This document shows, piece by piece, positions 1 through 6,218 of a stretch of DNA of 6,841 nt. The notes under the pieces are model-generated. The model searched no databases, was not told the DNA's origin, and was given only the letters and a program-made list of their open reading frames with translations. Both the position numbers and the translations under genes were made by a program. Each line of letters opens with the position of its first letter. Within the stretch, counting starts at the first letter, position 1. Source of the stretch: Prevotellaceae bacterium (GTDB lineage: Bacteria > Bacteroidota > Bacteroidia > Bacteroidales > UBA932); NCBI GenBank assembly GCA_031259655.1, contig JAIRLF010000034.1, forward strand, positions 1 through 6,841, given 5' to 3'.

Positions 1-284
1 CGCCAAGCGGGACAGCGGTAACATTAGCCGAAGACATTCTGAGCCATATCAATCTCGAAAAATGGTCGTTAGAGAACGAAGCGAACAGTTTACACATATC
101 CGCTATTCGCGAAGGCGAAGTTCCGGGAACGCATTCCGTCAGGTATGAGAACGATATTGACATAATCAGCATACGTCACGAAGCGAAAAGCCGCGACGGA
201 TTTGCATTGGGAGCAGTCATCGCCGCCGAATTTACACAGGGAAAACAGGGATTTTATACTATGAAAGAAGTGTTAGGTTTATAA
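1..284 (+). CDS. dapB: 4-hydroxy-tetrahydrodipicolinate reductase, C-terminal part (5' end outside window)
   Basis: Reading from position 3 gives 93 codons ending in TAA at 282-284. The product would reduce 4-hydroxy-tetrahydrodipicolinate with NAD(P)H in the cytoplasmic lysine/diaminopimelate pathway. The visible part begins with PSGTA, the conserved substrate-binding segment of DapB that normally follows a catalytic lysine (not in the window). The family's C-terminal pattern follows: IREGEVPGTHSV, then DIISIRHEAKSRDGFALGAV, then a stretch ending in YTMKEVLGL. DapB proteins are roughly 240-270 residues, so about the last 40% is seen, and nothing in it looks broken. The next gene starts 15 bp downstream on the same strand, so the two are probably co-transcribed. 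The identification rests on remembered family motifs and is strong. Confidence 0.95.
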   Translation, partial: PSGTAVTLAEDILSHINLEKWSLENEANSLHISAIREGEVPGTHSVRYENDIDIISIRHEAKSRDGFALGAVIAAEFTQGKQGFYTMKEVLGL

Positions 285-299
285 ACAGATTGTAAGAAG

Positions 300-2222
300 A
301 TGAAAATACGTTTGTTAAATGTTCTTATATCGCTTCTGTTTATTTCGTCTGTTGCGAAAGCGCAAACAGAGAATGTTACAGGCATCGCGATAAACATAGA
401 AGGAACATTGATGTACTATACCGCCGAAAAATCGGGGGAACACGCTCTGTATAAAGCTGTAAAAAACTCGTCGGGAACATGGGAGGCGGGAGTAAGCGAA
501 GACTCGTTCAACGAGCACATCAAAGGTTATGTCGCGAAAACTCCGTTCCTGACCTGCGACGGACAAACGCTGTATTTCAGCGCAAACCTCCCCGGCGCCA
601 GAGGGTTCGACATTTTTTATTCCAAAAAAAACGGGGATTCATGGTCGAAACCGGTTGCTCTTTCGCAGGTAATCAATTCCGAAAAGAACGAGATATCGCC
701 TTCGCTTTCAGCCGGCAATCTCACTATCTACTTTGCCCGTGACGGGCTCGAAAACAATTGTTATAACATCTACTCTTCCGAAGTTGACATTTCGGGATGG
801 TCGGTTCCTAAGATTTTGCCGGCGCCGATAAGCGTCGGATGCGAACAACACGCGTACATATCGCCGACAGGAGAGACTCTGCTGTTTTCGACCGACAGAC
901 CTTCGGAGAAAAAGAAGAAAAAATACAATATCTTCTATTCTACCTTGACAGGTGAAAATCTTTGGACTGCGCCCGCGCCAATTGACAATACCGTAAAGGA
1001 ATACAACGAATTTACTCCCGTCATCGACTACAGAGACAGCAAAATTTTCGTCACAAGAGCCGGAATCGACAGCGCCGCCTGTTCGATACATTCCTACGGC
1101 GCGCCTGTTTACAAACCTTATACCGTAATAAAAGGCGTTTTGAAAGACGAAAACAGCAAACCCGTCGACGCCGAAATAACAATCAAAGACGCTTATACTT
1201 CTGCGCTTTACGGCAAATCGAACAGTAATCCGACAACCGGAGAATACACTGTCGTGCTGCCGAACAAGGGTCTGTATAATGTCAACTATGCAATAAAAAA
1301 CGGTTCGCAACTGTTCGAAAACATTAACACCGCCGGCAACACAGAAGGTCAAACGATTGTAAAAGACGTAGTCCTGTTTGACAAAATGATTGTAAATATA
1401 ACCGTACAGGACGCTTTTTCGGATAAACTCATCGACGCCAAAATAACAGCTTACGAAAAAACTAAAACCGCCAAAGTGTCGAGACTCGACGAAGGCAAGT
1501 ACCGTATCGTTACTCCGGCGCTCGAAAATGTTGACATCGAATTATACAAAGAAAACTATATAAAAGAAAACATACTCGTCAAATTCGGCGACTATGCCGC
1601 ATTTCCCGAGACATACTATTCCGTTAAACTCAAACCGGATATGCGCGCCGGAGTAATCAATGTTAAGGACGTCATGTCGAATCAGGGAGTTATGGCAAAT
1701 GTCGAAATCAAAAACCTTAATATCGACGACGAGGAAGTCGGTGTATCTACCGACGAAACAGGGAAATATGAGTTCAACATAAGGAAAGACTGCAAATATT
1801 CCATCAGCGTAACATTGAAAGACTATTTCTATTATTATGCCGTGTGGAAGGCTGATGCAAGCCGAATCGGTCAAACATTAGACGTTTATCTTGTGCCGCT
1901 GAACGAAATTAATAAAATCCCCATGCCGAACCTGTCGTTTCCGGCAAACGAATCGACGCTTTCGCCCGAAATTTCGGGTGAACTTGCCTGCATAGCAAAA
2001 GCTCTGAAAAACAATCCGGAATACAAAGCAATAATCTCGCTCTATCATTCGGATAACGAAAAGGAGCTCACTGTTGCACAGCAGCGTGCAGGGGCTATCA
2101 TCACTTTTATGGAAACAAACAGGATACCCAAAACCGGCTATAAAGTTGAAATTTCTCCTGCCGATGGAAAAAGAATCCCCGATATCAGTTTTGTTACAAA
2201 TATCCCAACCGCCAAAAAATGA
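300..2222 (+). CDS. Secreted PD40 / carboxypeptidase-regulatory / OmpA-like envelope protein (PorE-like, T9SS-associated candidate)
   Basis: The 640-residue product begins with a Sec signal peptide (basic MKIR, hydrophobic core, predicted cut after AKA at residue 21), so it is periplasmic or envelope-located. Residues 28-260 hold PD40/WD40-like propeller blades, for example LYFSANLPGARGFDIFY (91-107) and LLFSTDRP. Three carboxypeptidase-regulatory-like beta domains follow at about 273-360, 363-447 and 448-535, each with a v.D....a.i.i pattern. Residues 542-630 resemble a diverged OmpA C-terminal peptidoglycan-binding domain: SFPANESTLSPE, then YHSD with Asp585, then QQRA with Arg596. These are the two positions that grip diaminopimelate in OmpA proteins. 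PD40, regulatory domain and OmpA in this order recall Porphyromonas PorE, but PorE's N-terminal TPR domain is missing. A role linking the outer membrane or T9SS to peptidoglycan is inferred, helped by the PorP/SprF gene nearby. The start is fixed by the signal peptide. The stop overlaps metX by 4 bp. Confidence 0.82.
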   Translation: MKIRLLNVLISLLFISSVAKAQTENVTGIAINIEGTLMYYTAEKSGEHALYKAVKNSSGTWEAGVSEDSFNEHIKGYVAKTPFLTCDGQTLYFSANLPGARGFDIFYSKKNGDSWSKPVALSQVINSEKNEISPSLSAGNLTIYFARDGLENNCYNIYSSEVDISGWSVPKILPAPISVGCEQHAYISPTGETLLFSTDRPSEKKKKKYNIFYSTLTGENLWTAPAPIDNTVKEYNEFTPVIDYRDSKIFVTRAGIDSAACSIHSYGAPVYKPYTVIKGVLKDENSKPVDAEITIKDAYTSALYGKSNSNPTTGEYTVVLPNKGLYNVNYAIKNGSQLFENINTAGNTEGQTIVKDVVLFDKMIVNITVQDAFSDKLIDAKITAYEKTKTAKVSRLDEGKYRIVTPALENVDIELYKENYIKENILVKFGDYAAFPETYYSVKLKPDMRAGVINVKDVMSNQGVMANVEIKNLNIDDEEVGVSTDETGKYEFNIRKDCKYSISVTLKDYFYYYAVWKADASRIGQTLDVYLVPLNEINKIPMPNLSFPANESTLSPEISGELACIAKALKNNPEYKAIISLYHSDNEKELTVAQQRAGAIITFMETNRIPKTGYKVEISPADGKRIPDISFVTNIPTAKK

Positions 2223-3250
2223 AAGCAAATCATATCACATTCACCGAACCGTTCGAGCTGGAAACAGGCGGGACATTGGAAAATCTCGAAATAACCTGGC
2301 ATACATTGGGGACATTAACCGCCGAAAGCAAAGTCATTTGGATATGTCATGCATTAACCGCCAATTCGGATGCGGAAGATTGGTGGCGAGGAATGGTCGG
2401 CGGGGACAAGTTTTTTAACGGACAGGACTATTTCGTTGTATGCGCAAATATTACAGGTTCGTGTTACGGCAGTTCGGGACCTCTTTCTCTTAATCCCAAG
2501 ACAGGAAAACCGTATTTCGGCGATTTCCCTCATGTAACCGTACGCGACATGGTCGCCGCACACAATAAACTCAGAGAACATTTGGGCATCAACCGGATAT
2601 ATGCGGTCATAGGAAGTTCTATCGGCGGATTTCAGGCGCTTGAATATGCGCTTGCTGTTCCGGATAAAATCGAATATCTTGTCCTTATAGCAACCAATTG
2701 CCGAGTTACTCCCTGGGCTACCGCATTTAACGAATCCCAGCGAATGGCGATTTTTGCCGACAAAACATACTTCGACAACACTCCCGAAGGCGGACTGGAA
2801 GGCTTGAAAGCGGCGCGGGCTACAGCATTGCTGAGCTACCGGAGCTACGACGGATATAACAGAACCCAATACGAAGCAAACGACGATGTTATATTTGCCG
2901 ACAGAGCCGCGTCGTACGAACGGCATCAGGGGAAAAAACTTGCCGACAGGTTTAATGCCTATTCGTATGTTGTAATATCGAAAGCCTTCGACAGTCATAA
3001 CGCAGGACGTTCGAGAGGAGGCGTCGAAAAAGCGCTTTCGTCTTTGACCGTCAAAACTTTGTTAATCGGAATCGACAGCGACATTTTGTTCCCTGTCTCC
3101 GAACTAAAATTTATGCAAAATCACATTCCAAATTCGCAATATGCCGAACTTTCGTCGGTTTTCGGACACGACGGTTTTTTGCTGGAATCGGAACAGTTAT
3201 CGGATATCCTGCGAAACTTTTTTGATAATCGAAACATCAACTCAAAATAA
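2219..3250 (+). CDS. metX: Homoserine O-acetyltransferase (MetX-type alpha/beta hydrolase)
   Basis: A 343-residue cytoplasmic enzyme that should acylate the hydroxyl of L-homoserine (acetyl-CoA typical for the family), the first committed step of methionine synthesis. MetX landmarks are CHALTANSDA near residue 42, CYGSSGPLSLNPKTGKPYFGDFP, and the nucleophile elbow GSSIGG with Ser134. After it come TPWATAFNESQRMAI, the acid Asp288 in GIDSDILFP, and the base His317 in FGHDGFLLE. The Ser-Asp-His triad and length fit the family. The elbow reads GSSIGGFQALEYA where many members have GGSMGGMQALEWA. Acetyl versus succinyl specificity cannot be settled from these motifs, so the product could be a homoserine O-succinyltransferase of the MetX fold. 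The ATG lies in an ATGA overlap with the preceding stop and no Shine-Dalgarno sequence is visible, suggesting translational coupling. Together with upstream dapB it forms an aspartate-family biosynthetic pairing. Confidence 0.93.
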   Translation: MKANHITFTEPFELETGGTLENLEITWHTLGTLTAESKVIWICHALTANSDAEDWWRGMVGGDKFFNGQDYFVVCANITGSCYGSSGPLSLNPKTGKPYFGDFPHVTVRDMVAAHNKLREHLGINRIYAVIGSSIGGFQALEYALAVPDKIEYLVLIATNCRVTPWATAFNESQRMAIFADKTYFDNTPEGGLEGLKAARATALLSYRSYDGYNRTQYEANDDVIFADRAASYERHQGKKLADRFNAYSYVVISKAFDSHNAGRSRGGVEKALSSLTVKTLLIGIDSDILFPVSELKFMQNHIPNSQYAELSSVFGHDGFLLESEQLSDILRNFFDNRNINSK

Positions 3251-3255
3251 AGATG

Positions 3256-3263
3256 TATATTTG
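3256..3263 (+). promoter_or_regulatory. Putative Bacteroidetes -7 promoter box (TATATTTG) ahead of porP
   Basis: TATATTTG matches the Bacteroidetes primary-sigma -7 consensus TAnnTTTG. It lies between the metX stop (3250) and the porP ATG (3283), which would put transcription start near 3270 with a leader of about 13 nt. No TTTG -33 element occurs at the expected 19-21 bp spacing; the nearest upstream TTTG (3221-3224) is 31 bp away. The promoter is therefore plausible but only half supported. If real, it would give porP-tyrA expression independent of the dapB-metX genes. Confidence 0.42.
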
Positions 3264-3282
3264 CCACTTAAATTAGAATACA

Positions 3283-4236
3283 ATGAAACTGAAATATTTG
3301 ATGATAGCGCTAATTGTCTGTGTCGGCGGCAGGCTCAAATCCCAAAGCGATTTCGATTTGTCGCAGCGTCTGTTCAACGAATCGATTTATAATCCCGGCG
3401 CTACAGGGAACAGTTTTTCGACCGGAGTGTTTTTGCACGGTCGAGCGCAATGGCTTGGTATCGACGGAGCGCCGATTACCAACGTAATTTCGGTCGATAC
3501 ATACGTCGACGATATCAGCTCGGGTGTAGGACTGGCTTTATATACCGACAAAATCGGATATTTGACTTCCTGGTCGGCAAAATTAGCGTATGCATATTAT
3601 ATCCGCATCGGCGACAAATCGTCCTTGGCGCTGGGTTTAGCCGGATATTTGCAGAACAGAAACAGCCATGTCTCCCCCGATATGCTCGACCAAAGCGCCG
3701 ATATGGCATTGAGCTATTCGAAATACAGCGAATACAATCCCAATTTCGATTTCGGGCTCGAATTTAAAGGTCCGCTGAAAATAGGCGCATCGGTTCGCCA
3801 TTTGCTGAAATACGAAGCCGTTAATTCGTTTTTCAGAGACCATAGCATGAACTTTTGGACATACGCCTCCTCGCGGTTCAATATCTCGAACGGCGTAAGC
3901 CTCGAACCGACAGTGTCGTACACCTATCACGACAATGTCAACAGAATCGAAGGCGGAGCTATTGTCTATTTCTTCAAAAACGTAAAGAGAGCAGTGTATA
4001 ACGACAGGTTTTGGCTCGGCGGAATGTACAGGCTGAATAAACAGTTTGCGATACTTGTGGGCGCAAATCTGACGCCGAAAATCCGGCTTGGATATTCGTT
4101 CGACTATGGCGCGGGCGACCTCGCGACTATCTCGAGGATGGGAACGCACGAACTGTTCCTGTCATGGCATTTTAACAAAATATTCTACAAAGAACCGGAC
4201 TGTCCGGCTTATAACAGAAACTTCAAACGAAAATAA
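3283..4236 (+). CDS. porP: Type IX secretion system outer-membrane protein, PorP/SprF family
   Basis: A 317-residue protein with an N-terminal signal sequence (MKLK, hydrophobic core, likely cut before Gln21) and an alternating beta-strand pattern typical of an outer-membrane barrel. Family landmarks are QRLFNESIYNPGATG (Asn37 starts the NPxxxG motif, usually NPAYAG), GRAQWLGIDGAPIT (Arg54-Trp57), GVGLALYTDKIGYLT, and a C-terminus ending in CPAY (307-310), a common PorP/SprF tail. Members act in the T9SS, some helping secrete or anchor gliding adhesins or linking to the PorK-N ring. Many genomes carry several paralogues, so the exact partner is unknown, and no PorK/L/M/N genes are in this window. 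The start at 3283 gives a proper basic N-region; the in-frame ATG at 3301 would remove it. Upstream is a -7-like box, and tyrA follows after 14 bp. Confidence 0.9.
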   Translation: MKLKYLMIALIVCVGGRLKSQSDFDLSQRLFNESIYNPGATGNSFSTGVFLHGRAQWLGIDGAPITNVISVDTYVDDISSGVGLALYTDKIGYLTSWSAKLAYAYYIRIGDKSSLALGLAGYLQNRNSHVSPDMLDQSADMALSYSKYSEYNPNFDFGLEFKGPLKIGASVRHLLKYEAVNSFFRDHSMNFWTYASSRFNISNGVSLEPTVSYTYHDNVNRIEGGAIVYFFKNVKRAVYNDRFWLGGMYRLNKQFAILVGANLTPKIRLGYSFDYGAGDLATISRMGTHELFLSWHFNKIFYKEPDCPAYNRNFKRK

Positions 4237-4250
4237 AAATACTACTAAGA

Positions 4251-5105
4251 ATGACAATTACAGTTGTTGGCGTTGGTTTGATAGGCGGTTCGCTTGCCCT
4301 GACGCTACGGAAAAACGGATTCGGAACAAGCTTCATTGGCGTCGACAATAATGAAATCCATCGAAGCGATGCAATGTGGCTCGGCATTGTCGACGAAGTC
4401 TTGCCGCTCGAAGATGCCGTATGCAAGTCGGACATCGTGATTCTCAGTATTCCCGTCAACGCGGCGCGAAAAACAATTGTCAAAATATTAGACATTATCG
4501 CTTCGGCAAACAACGATAGAACTGTAGTCGTAGACATGGGCTCTACTAAAAAAGGAATATGTTTGGAAAGCAAAAATCATCCCCGACGGGCGCAATATGT
4601 CGCTTCACACCCTATTGCCGGAACGGAATTTTCGGGACCGAAAGCGGCAAGCGACAATCTTTTCGAAGGTAAAAAGACTATTATCTGCGATAAAGAACTC
4701 AGCTCGGACTATGCGCTCAACCTTATCCACGAAATGTACCAAAGCATCGGAATGGATGTTTCGTACATGTCGTCCGATATTCACGACAAACATATCGCTT
4801 TCGTCTCGCATATCTCGCATATCAGTTCGTTCGCTCTGGGTACGACTGTGCTGAATATCGAAAAAGACGAAAAAAGTATTTTTACTATGGCAGGCAGCGG
4901 GTTCAGTTCGACAGTCCGTCTCGCAAAAAGCTCCCCCGAAACATGGGCTCCGATTTTTATCCAAAACGCCGACAGTATACTCTTCGCTCTTAATAACTAT
5001 ATCCAACAACTCGAAGAATTCCGAACAAGCCTCGAAAATAAAGATTCCGATAAACTGAAAGAACTGATGCATAATGCTAACGAAATTAAAAGAATACTAC
5101 TCTGA
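4251..5105 (+). CDS. tyrA: Prephenate dehydrogenase
   Basis: A 284-residue cytoplasmic enzyme for oxidative decarboxylation of prephenate to 4-hydroxyphenylpyruvate, the tyrosine branch of aromatic amino-acid synthesis. The N-terminus has the dinucleotide-binding motif GVGLIGGS (residues 7-14), followed by a Rossmann fold. Active-site segments are DMGSTKKG (Ser98), SHPIAGTEFSGP (His120), SHISH (His187 and His190, matching the family's SHLPH) and STVRLAKSSPETW (Arg223). These match the Ser/His/His/Arg set described for the Aquifex aeolicus enzyme. There is no fused chorismate mutase or C-terminal ACT domain, so tyrosine feedback through ACT is not expected. Length is normal for a stand-alone TyrA. 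An A-rich stretch without Shine-Dalgarno sequence precedes the ATG, 14 bp after porP, so the two are probably co-transcribed. It is the last intact gene before a long repeat-rich region. Confidence 0.95.
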   Translation: MTITVVGVGLIGGSLALTLRKNGFGTSFIGVDNNEIHRSDAMWLGIVDEVLPLEDAVCKSDIVILSIPVNAARKTIVKILDIIASANNDRTVVVDMGSTKKGICLESKNHPRRAQYVASHPIAGTEFSGPKAASDNLFEGKKTIICDKELSSDYALNLIHEMYQSIGMDVSYMSSDIHDKHIAFVSHISHISSFALGTTVLNIEKDEKSIFTMAGSGFSSTVRLAKSSPETWAPIFIQNADSILFALNNYIQQLEEFRTSLENKDSDKLKELMHNANEIKRILL

Positions 5106-5106
5106 A

Positions 5107-5144
5107 GAGAGTTAAAAACTAAAAACTAAAAGTGACTAACTCTC
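5107..5144. repeat. 8-bp inverted repeat just after the tyrA stop
   Basis: GAGAGTTA (5107-5114) is the exact reverse complement of TAACTCTC (5137-5144), with a 22-nt A-rich loop containing ACTAAAAACTAAAAG. No T-run follows, so it is not a canonical terminator. Its left side resembles a motif at 6270-6285 (15 of 16 bases), pointing to a dispersed repeat rather than a tyrA-specific signal. Confidence 0.4.
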
Positions 5145-5208
5145 CGCAGGGACTTATGCGAGGATTTTCCGGATATTGCGTCTATTCTGATGTCTACTGT
5201 CTGTTTAT

Positions 5209-5392
5209 CCGCATAAGGTGATGGAGTCTCACCGCATAAGGTGACGGAGTCTCACCGCATAAGGTGATGGAGTCTCACCGCATAAGGTGATAGAGTCTCA
5301 CCGCATAAGGTGATGGAGTCTCACCGCATAAGGTGATGGAATCTCACCGCATAAGGTGACGGAGTCTCACCGCATAAGGTGATGGAGTCTCA
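5209..5392. repeat. Tandem array of eight 23-bp hairpin-forming units
   Basis: Eight head-to-tail units of exactly 23 bp start at 5209, 5232, 5255, 5278, 5301, 5324, 5347 and 5370. Each reads CCGCATAA, then GGTGA, then a 7-base loop TGGAGTC, then TCA, with the next unit's CC completing TCACC. GGTGA and TCACC are reverse complements. Units 2 and 7 have TGACGG, unit 4 has TGATAG and unit 6 has GGAATC; all four changes lie in the 7-base loop and the arms never vary. There are no unique spacers, so it is not CRISPR. It is not coding, since stops recur in every unit. The function is unknown. Confidence 0.95.
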
Positions 5393-5400
5393 CCTTTTTT
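5376..5400 (+). terminator. Intrinsic terminator formed by the last 23-bp unit
   Basis: AAGGTGA (5376-5382) pairs perfectly with TCACCTT (5390-5396) across a 7-nt loop, and a T-run (5395-5400) follows directly. Only this last unit has the extended stem and T-run; the other seven lack both. It probably ends transcription from porP-tyrA about 270 nt after the tyrA stop, so the transcript would include the whole array. Confidence 0.6.
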
Positions 5401-5462
5401 ATAATCAAAATATTTGCCGATTTACGGATAATTGACAGCGTTGAACATACGTTTCATTGCCG

Positions 5463-5491
5463 GTAGGGGCAAGGCATGCCTTGCCCCCCTA
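5463..5491. repeat. GC-rich palindromic element (GTAGGGGC type)
   Basis: The 22 bases at 5466-5487 are a perfect palindrome: GGGGCAAGGCA followed by its exact reverse complement TGCCTTGCCCC. Adding GTA in front and CCTAT behind gives a GTAGGGGC...GCCCC element whose right edge carries two extra C. It resembles the short dispersed GTAG-type palindromes seen in many bacterial intergenic regions, and the element at 5628-5655 has the same outer pattern. Confidence 0.7.
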
Positions 5492-5507
5492 TTTTGCCCG
5501 TTAGGGC
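5489..5507. repeat. Dispersed 19-mer CTATTTTGCCCGTTAGGGC, copy 1
   Basis: The same 19 bases recur in direct orientation at 6217-6235, and 17 of them (ATTTTGCCCGTTAGGGC) recur inverted at 6391-6407. The motif contains a small hairpin, GCCC-GTTA-GGGC. Copies 1 and 2 flank the interval that holds the SusD remnant. Confidence 0.8.
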
Positions 5508-5627
5508 GGGGTGGCATAAATCGCAACAAAACAAAAATTTCCACCTTCCATATATTATTTGCAATGCTTTCCAAATTCGACGCCCTCGACAACCCACACA
5601 ACGACGCCATAATCTACGCCGAGACGC

Positions 5628-5655
5628 GTGGAGACGCAAAATATTGCGTCTCTAC
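5628..5655. repeat. Palindromic element at the 5' edge of the SusD remnant
   Basis: GAGACGCAA (5631-5639) and TTGCGTCTC (5644-5652) are perfect inverted arms around AATA. The outer GTG (5628-5630) and TAC (5653-5655) extend the symmetry with one mismatch to 12-bp arms. It looks like the GTAGAGACG-type version of the palindrome at 5463-5491. It supplies the GTG and the first codons of the open frame that runs into the SusD remnant, so those codons are probably not native protein sequence. A further GAGACGC lies just outside at 5621-5627. Confidence 0.7.
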
Positions 5656-6104
5656 AAATCGACGCCGTTGACGACTGGAACAAGTATCAACTCAAACAAA
5701 ACAATATCTGGGACGACCTGTACAATGCGAAAGGTAACAAGATGTTCGACATTGTAGTATTTCGCTATGCCGAAGTGCTGCTGATGAAAGCCGAATGTCA
5801 GCTACGTCTCGGAGGCGACGCTGCAACGCCGTTCAACGAGGTCAGAACTCGCTCGTGGAATCAGCCCGTTGCCGCTCCAACTATCCGGGATATCGAAGAT
5901 GAGTATAAACGTGAATTTGCTCTCGAAGACCATCGCCGTACCGATATGATTCGCTTCGGCTCGTTCAACGACCCGTCGAAATATACTTGGGATGCCGGCA
6001 AGATAACCGAATCGGGCGATCATACCAAACTCTTCCCTATTCCGTATCTCGAACTGACGAAGAATCTAAATCTCGAACAAAACCCCGGATATCCGATAAA
6101 GTAA
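5628..6104 (+). pseudogene. Truncated SusD/RagB-family outer-membrane lipoprotein, C-terminal remnant
   Basis: The open frame from GTG 5628 to TAA 6102-6104 encodes 158 residues. From about residue 45 it matches the C-terminus of SusD/RagB proteins: FRYAEVLLMKAECQLRLG, then NEVRTRS (the usual lNxVRxRA), EFALEDHRRTDMIRFG (96-111), FPIP (136-139) and NLEQNPGY before the end. SusD proteins are surface glycan-binding lipoproteins of about 450-600 residues paired with a SusC TonB-dependent transporter. Here the signal peptide, lipobox cysteine and roughly the first 350-400 residues are missing, and no SusC gene is in the window. The first ten or so codons come from the palindrome at 5628-5655, and an in-frame stop lies just upstream at 5610-5612. 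No promoter or ribosome-binding site was recognised. The remaining frame is clean and its terminator intact, so the loss may be recent. A small functional protein is unlikely. Confidence 0.85.
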
Positions 6105-6126
6105 CCGGTTTTTTTCGATAGATATC

Positions 6127-6161
6127 AAAACGAGACTGCTGTTGTGGCAGTCTCGTTTTTT
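6127..6161 (+). terminator. Strong intrinsic terminator after the SusD remnant
   Basis: AAAACGAGACTGC (6127-6139) pairs perfectly with GCAGTCTCGTTTT (6147-6159) across the 7-nt loop TGTTGTG, and the T-run continues to 6161. The A-rich left side makes it potentially bidirectional. It starts 23 bp after the SusD stop and fits that gene's native terminator. Confidence 0.9.
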
Positions 6162-6218
6162 ATTTATTTATGCGAATGAAGCGACGACGCCCTCGACGAC
6201 CACAGCATTGTCCGGTCT

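Larger units (their letters stand above)
5106..5627. other. Non-coding repeat-rich interval after tyrA
   Basis: No convincing gene lies in this roughly 520-bp stretch. It contains an inverted repeat just after tyrA (5107-5144), the 23-bp hairpin array with its terminal intrinsic terminator (5209-5400), a GC-rich palindrome (5463-5491) and a dispersed 19-mer (5489-5507). An open frame at 5432-5671 crosses two palindromic elements and shows no recognisable protein family, so it is not called a gene. The bases from about 5510 to 5627 carry no clear signal beyond a short motif, CGACGCCCTCGAC, at 5578-5590. Confidence 0.7.

Noticed and set aside
708..1352. Long open frame on the - strand (and similar ones at 2354-2998 and 3637-4149)
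   Set aside because: These lie antisense to well-supported genes, have Cys/Arg/Phe-rich unfolded-looking translations and no motifs; they are codon-bias shadows.
3221..3224. TTTG as the -33 element partnering the -7 box at 3256
   Set aside because: The gap is 31 bp, well over the 19-21 bp expected for Bacteroidetes promoters.
3283..3345. PorP/SprF protein as a lipoprotein because of Cys13 in the signal region
   Set aside because: The residues before Cys13 (LIV) do not form a lipobox, and the cysteine lies in the middle of the hydrophobic core.
5107..5144. Intrinsic terminator directly after tyrA
   Set aside because: The inverted repeat has a 22-nt loop, AT-rich stem ends and no T-run; the hairpin at 5376-5400 is a better candidate.
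5209..5392. CRISPR array (23-bp repeats)
   Set aside because: Units abut directly with no unique spacers and no cas genes are in the window; it is a plain tandem array.
5432..5671. Small + strand gene of 79 codons
   Set aside because: It crosses two palindromic elements, has no family resemblance, and its C-terminal part is translated from repeat DNA.
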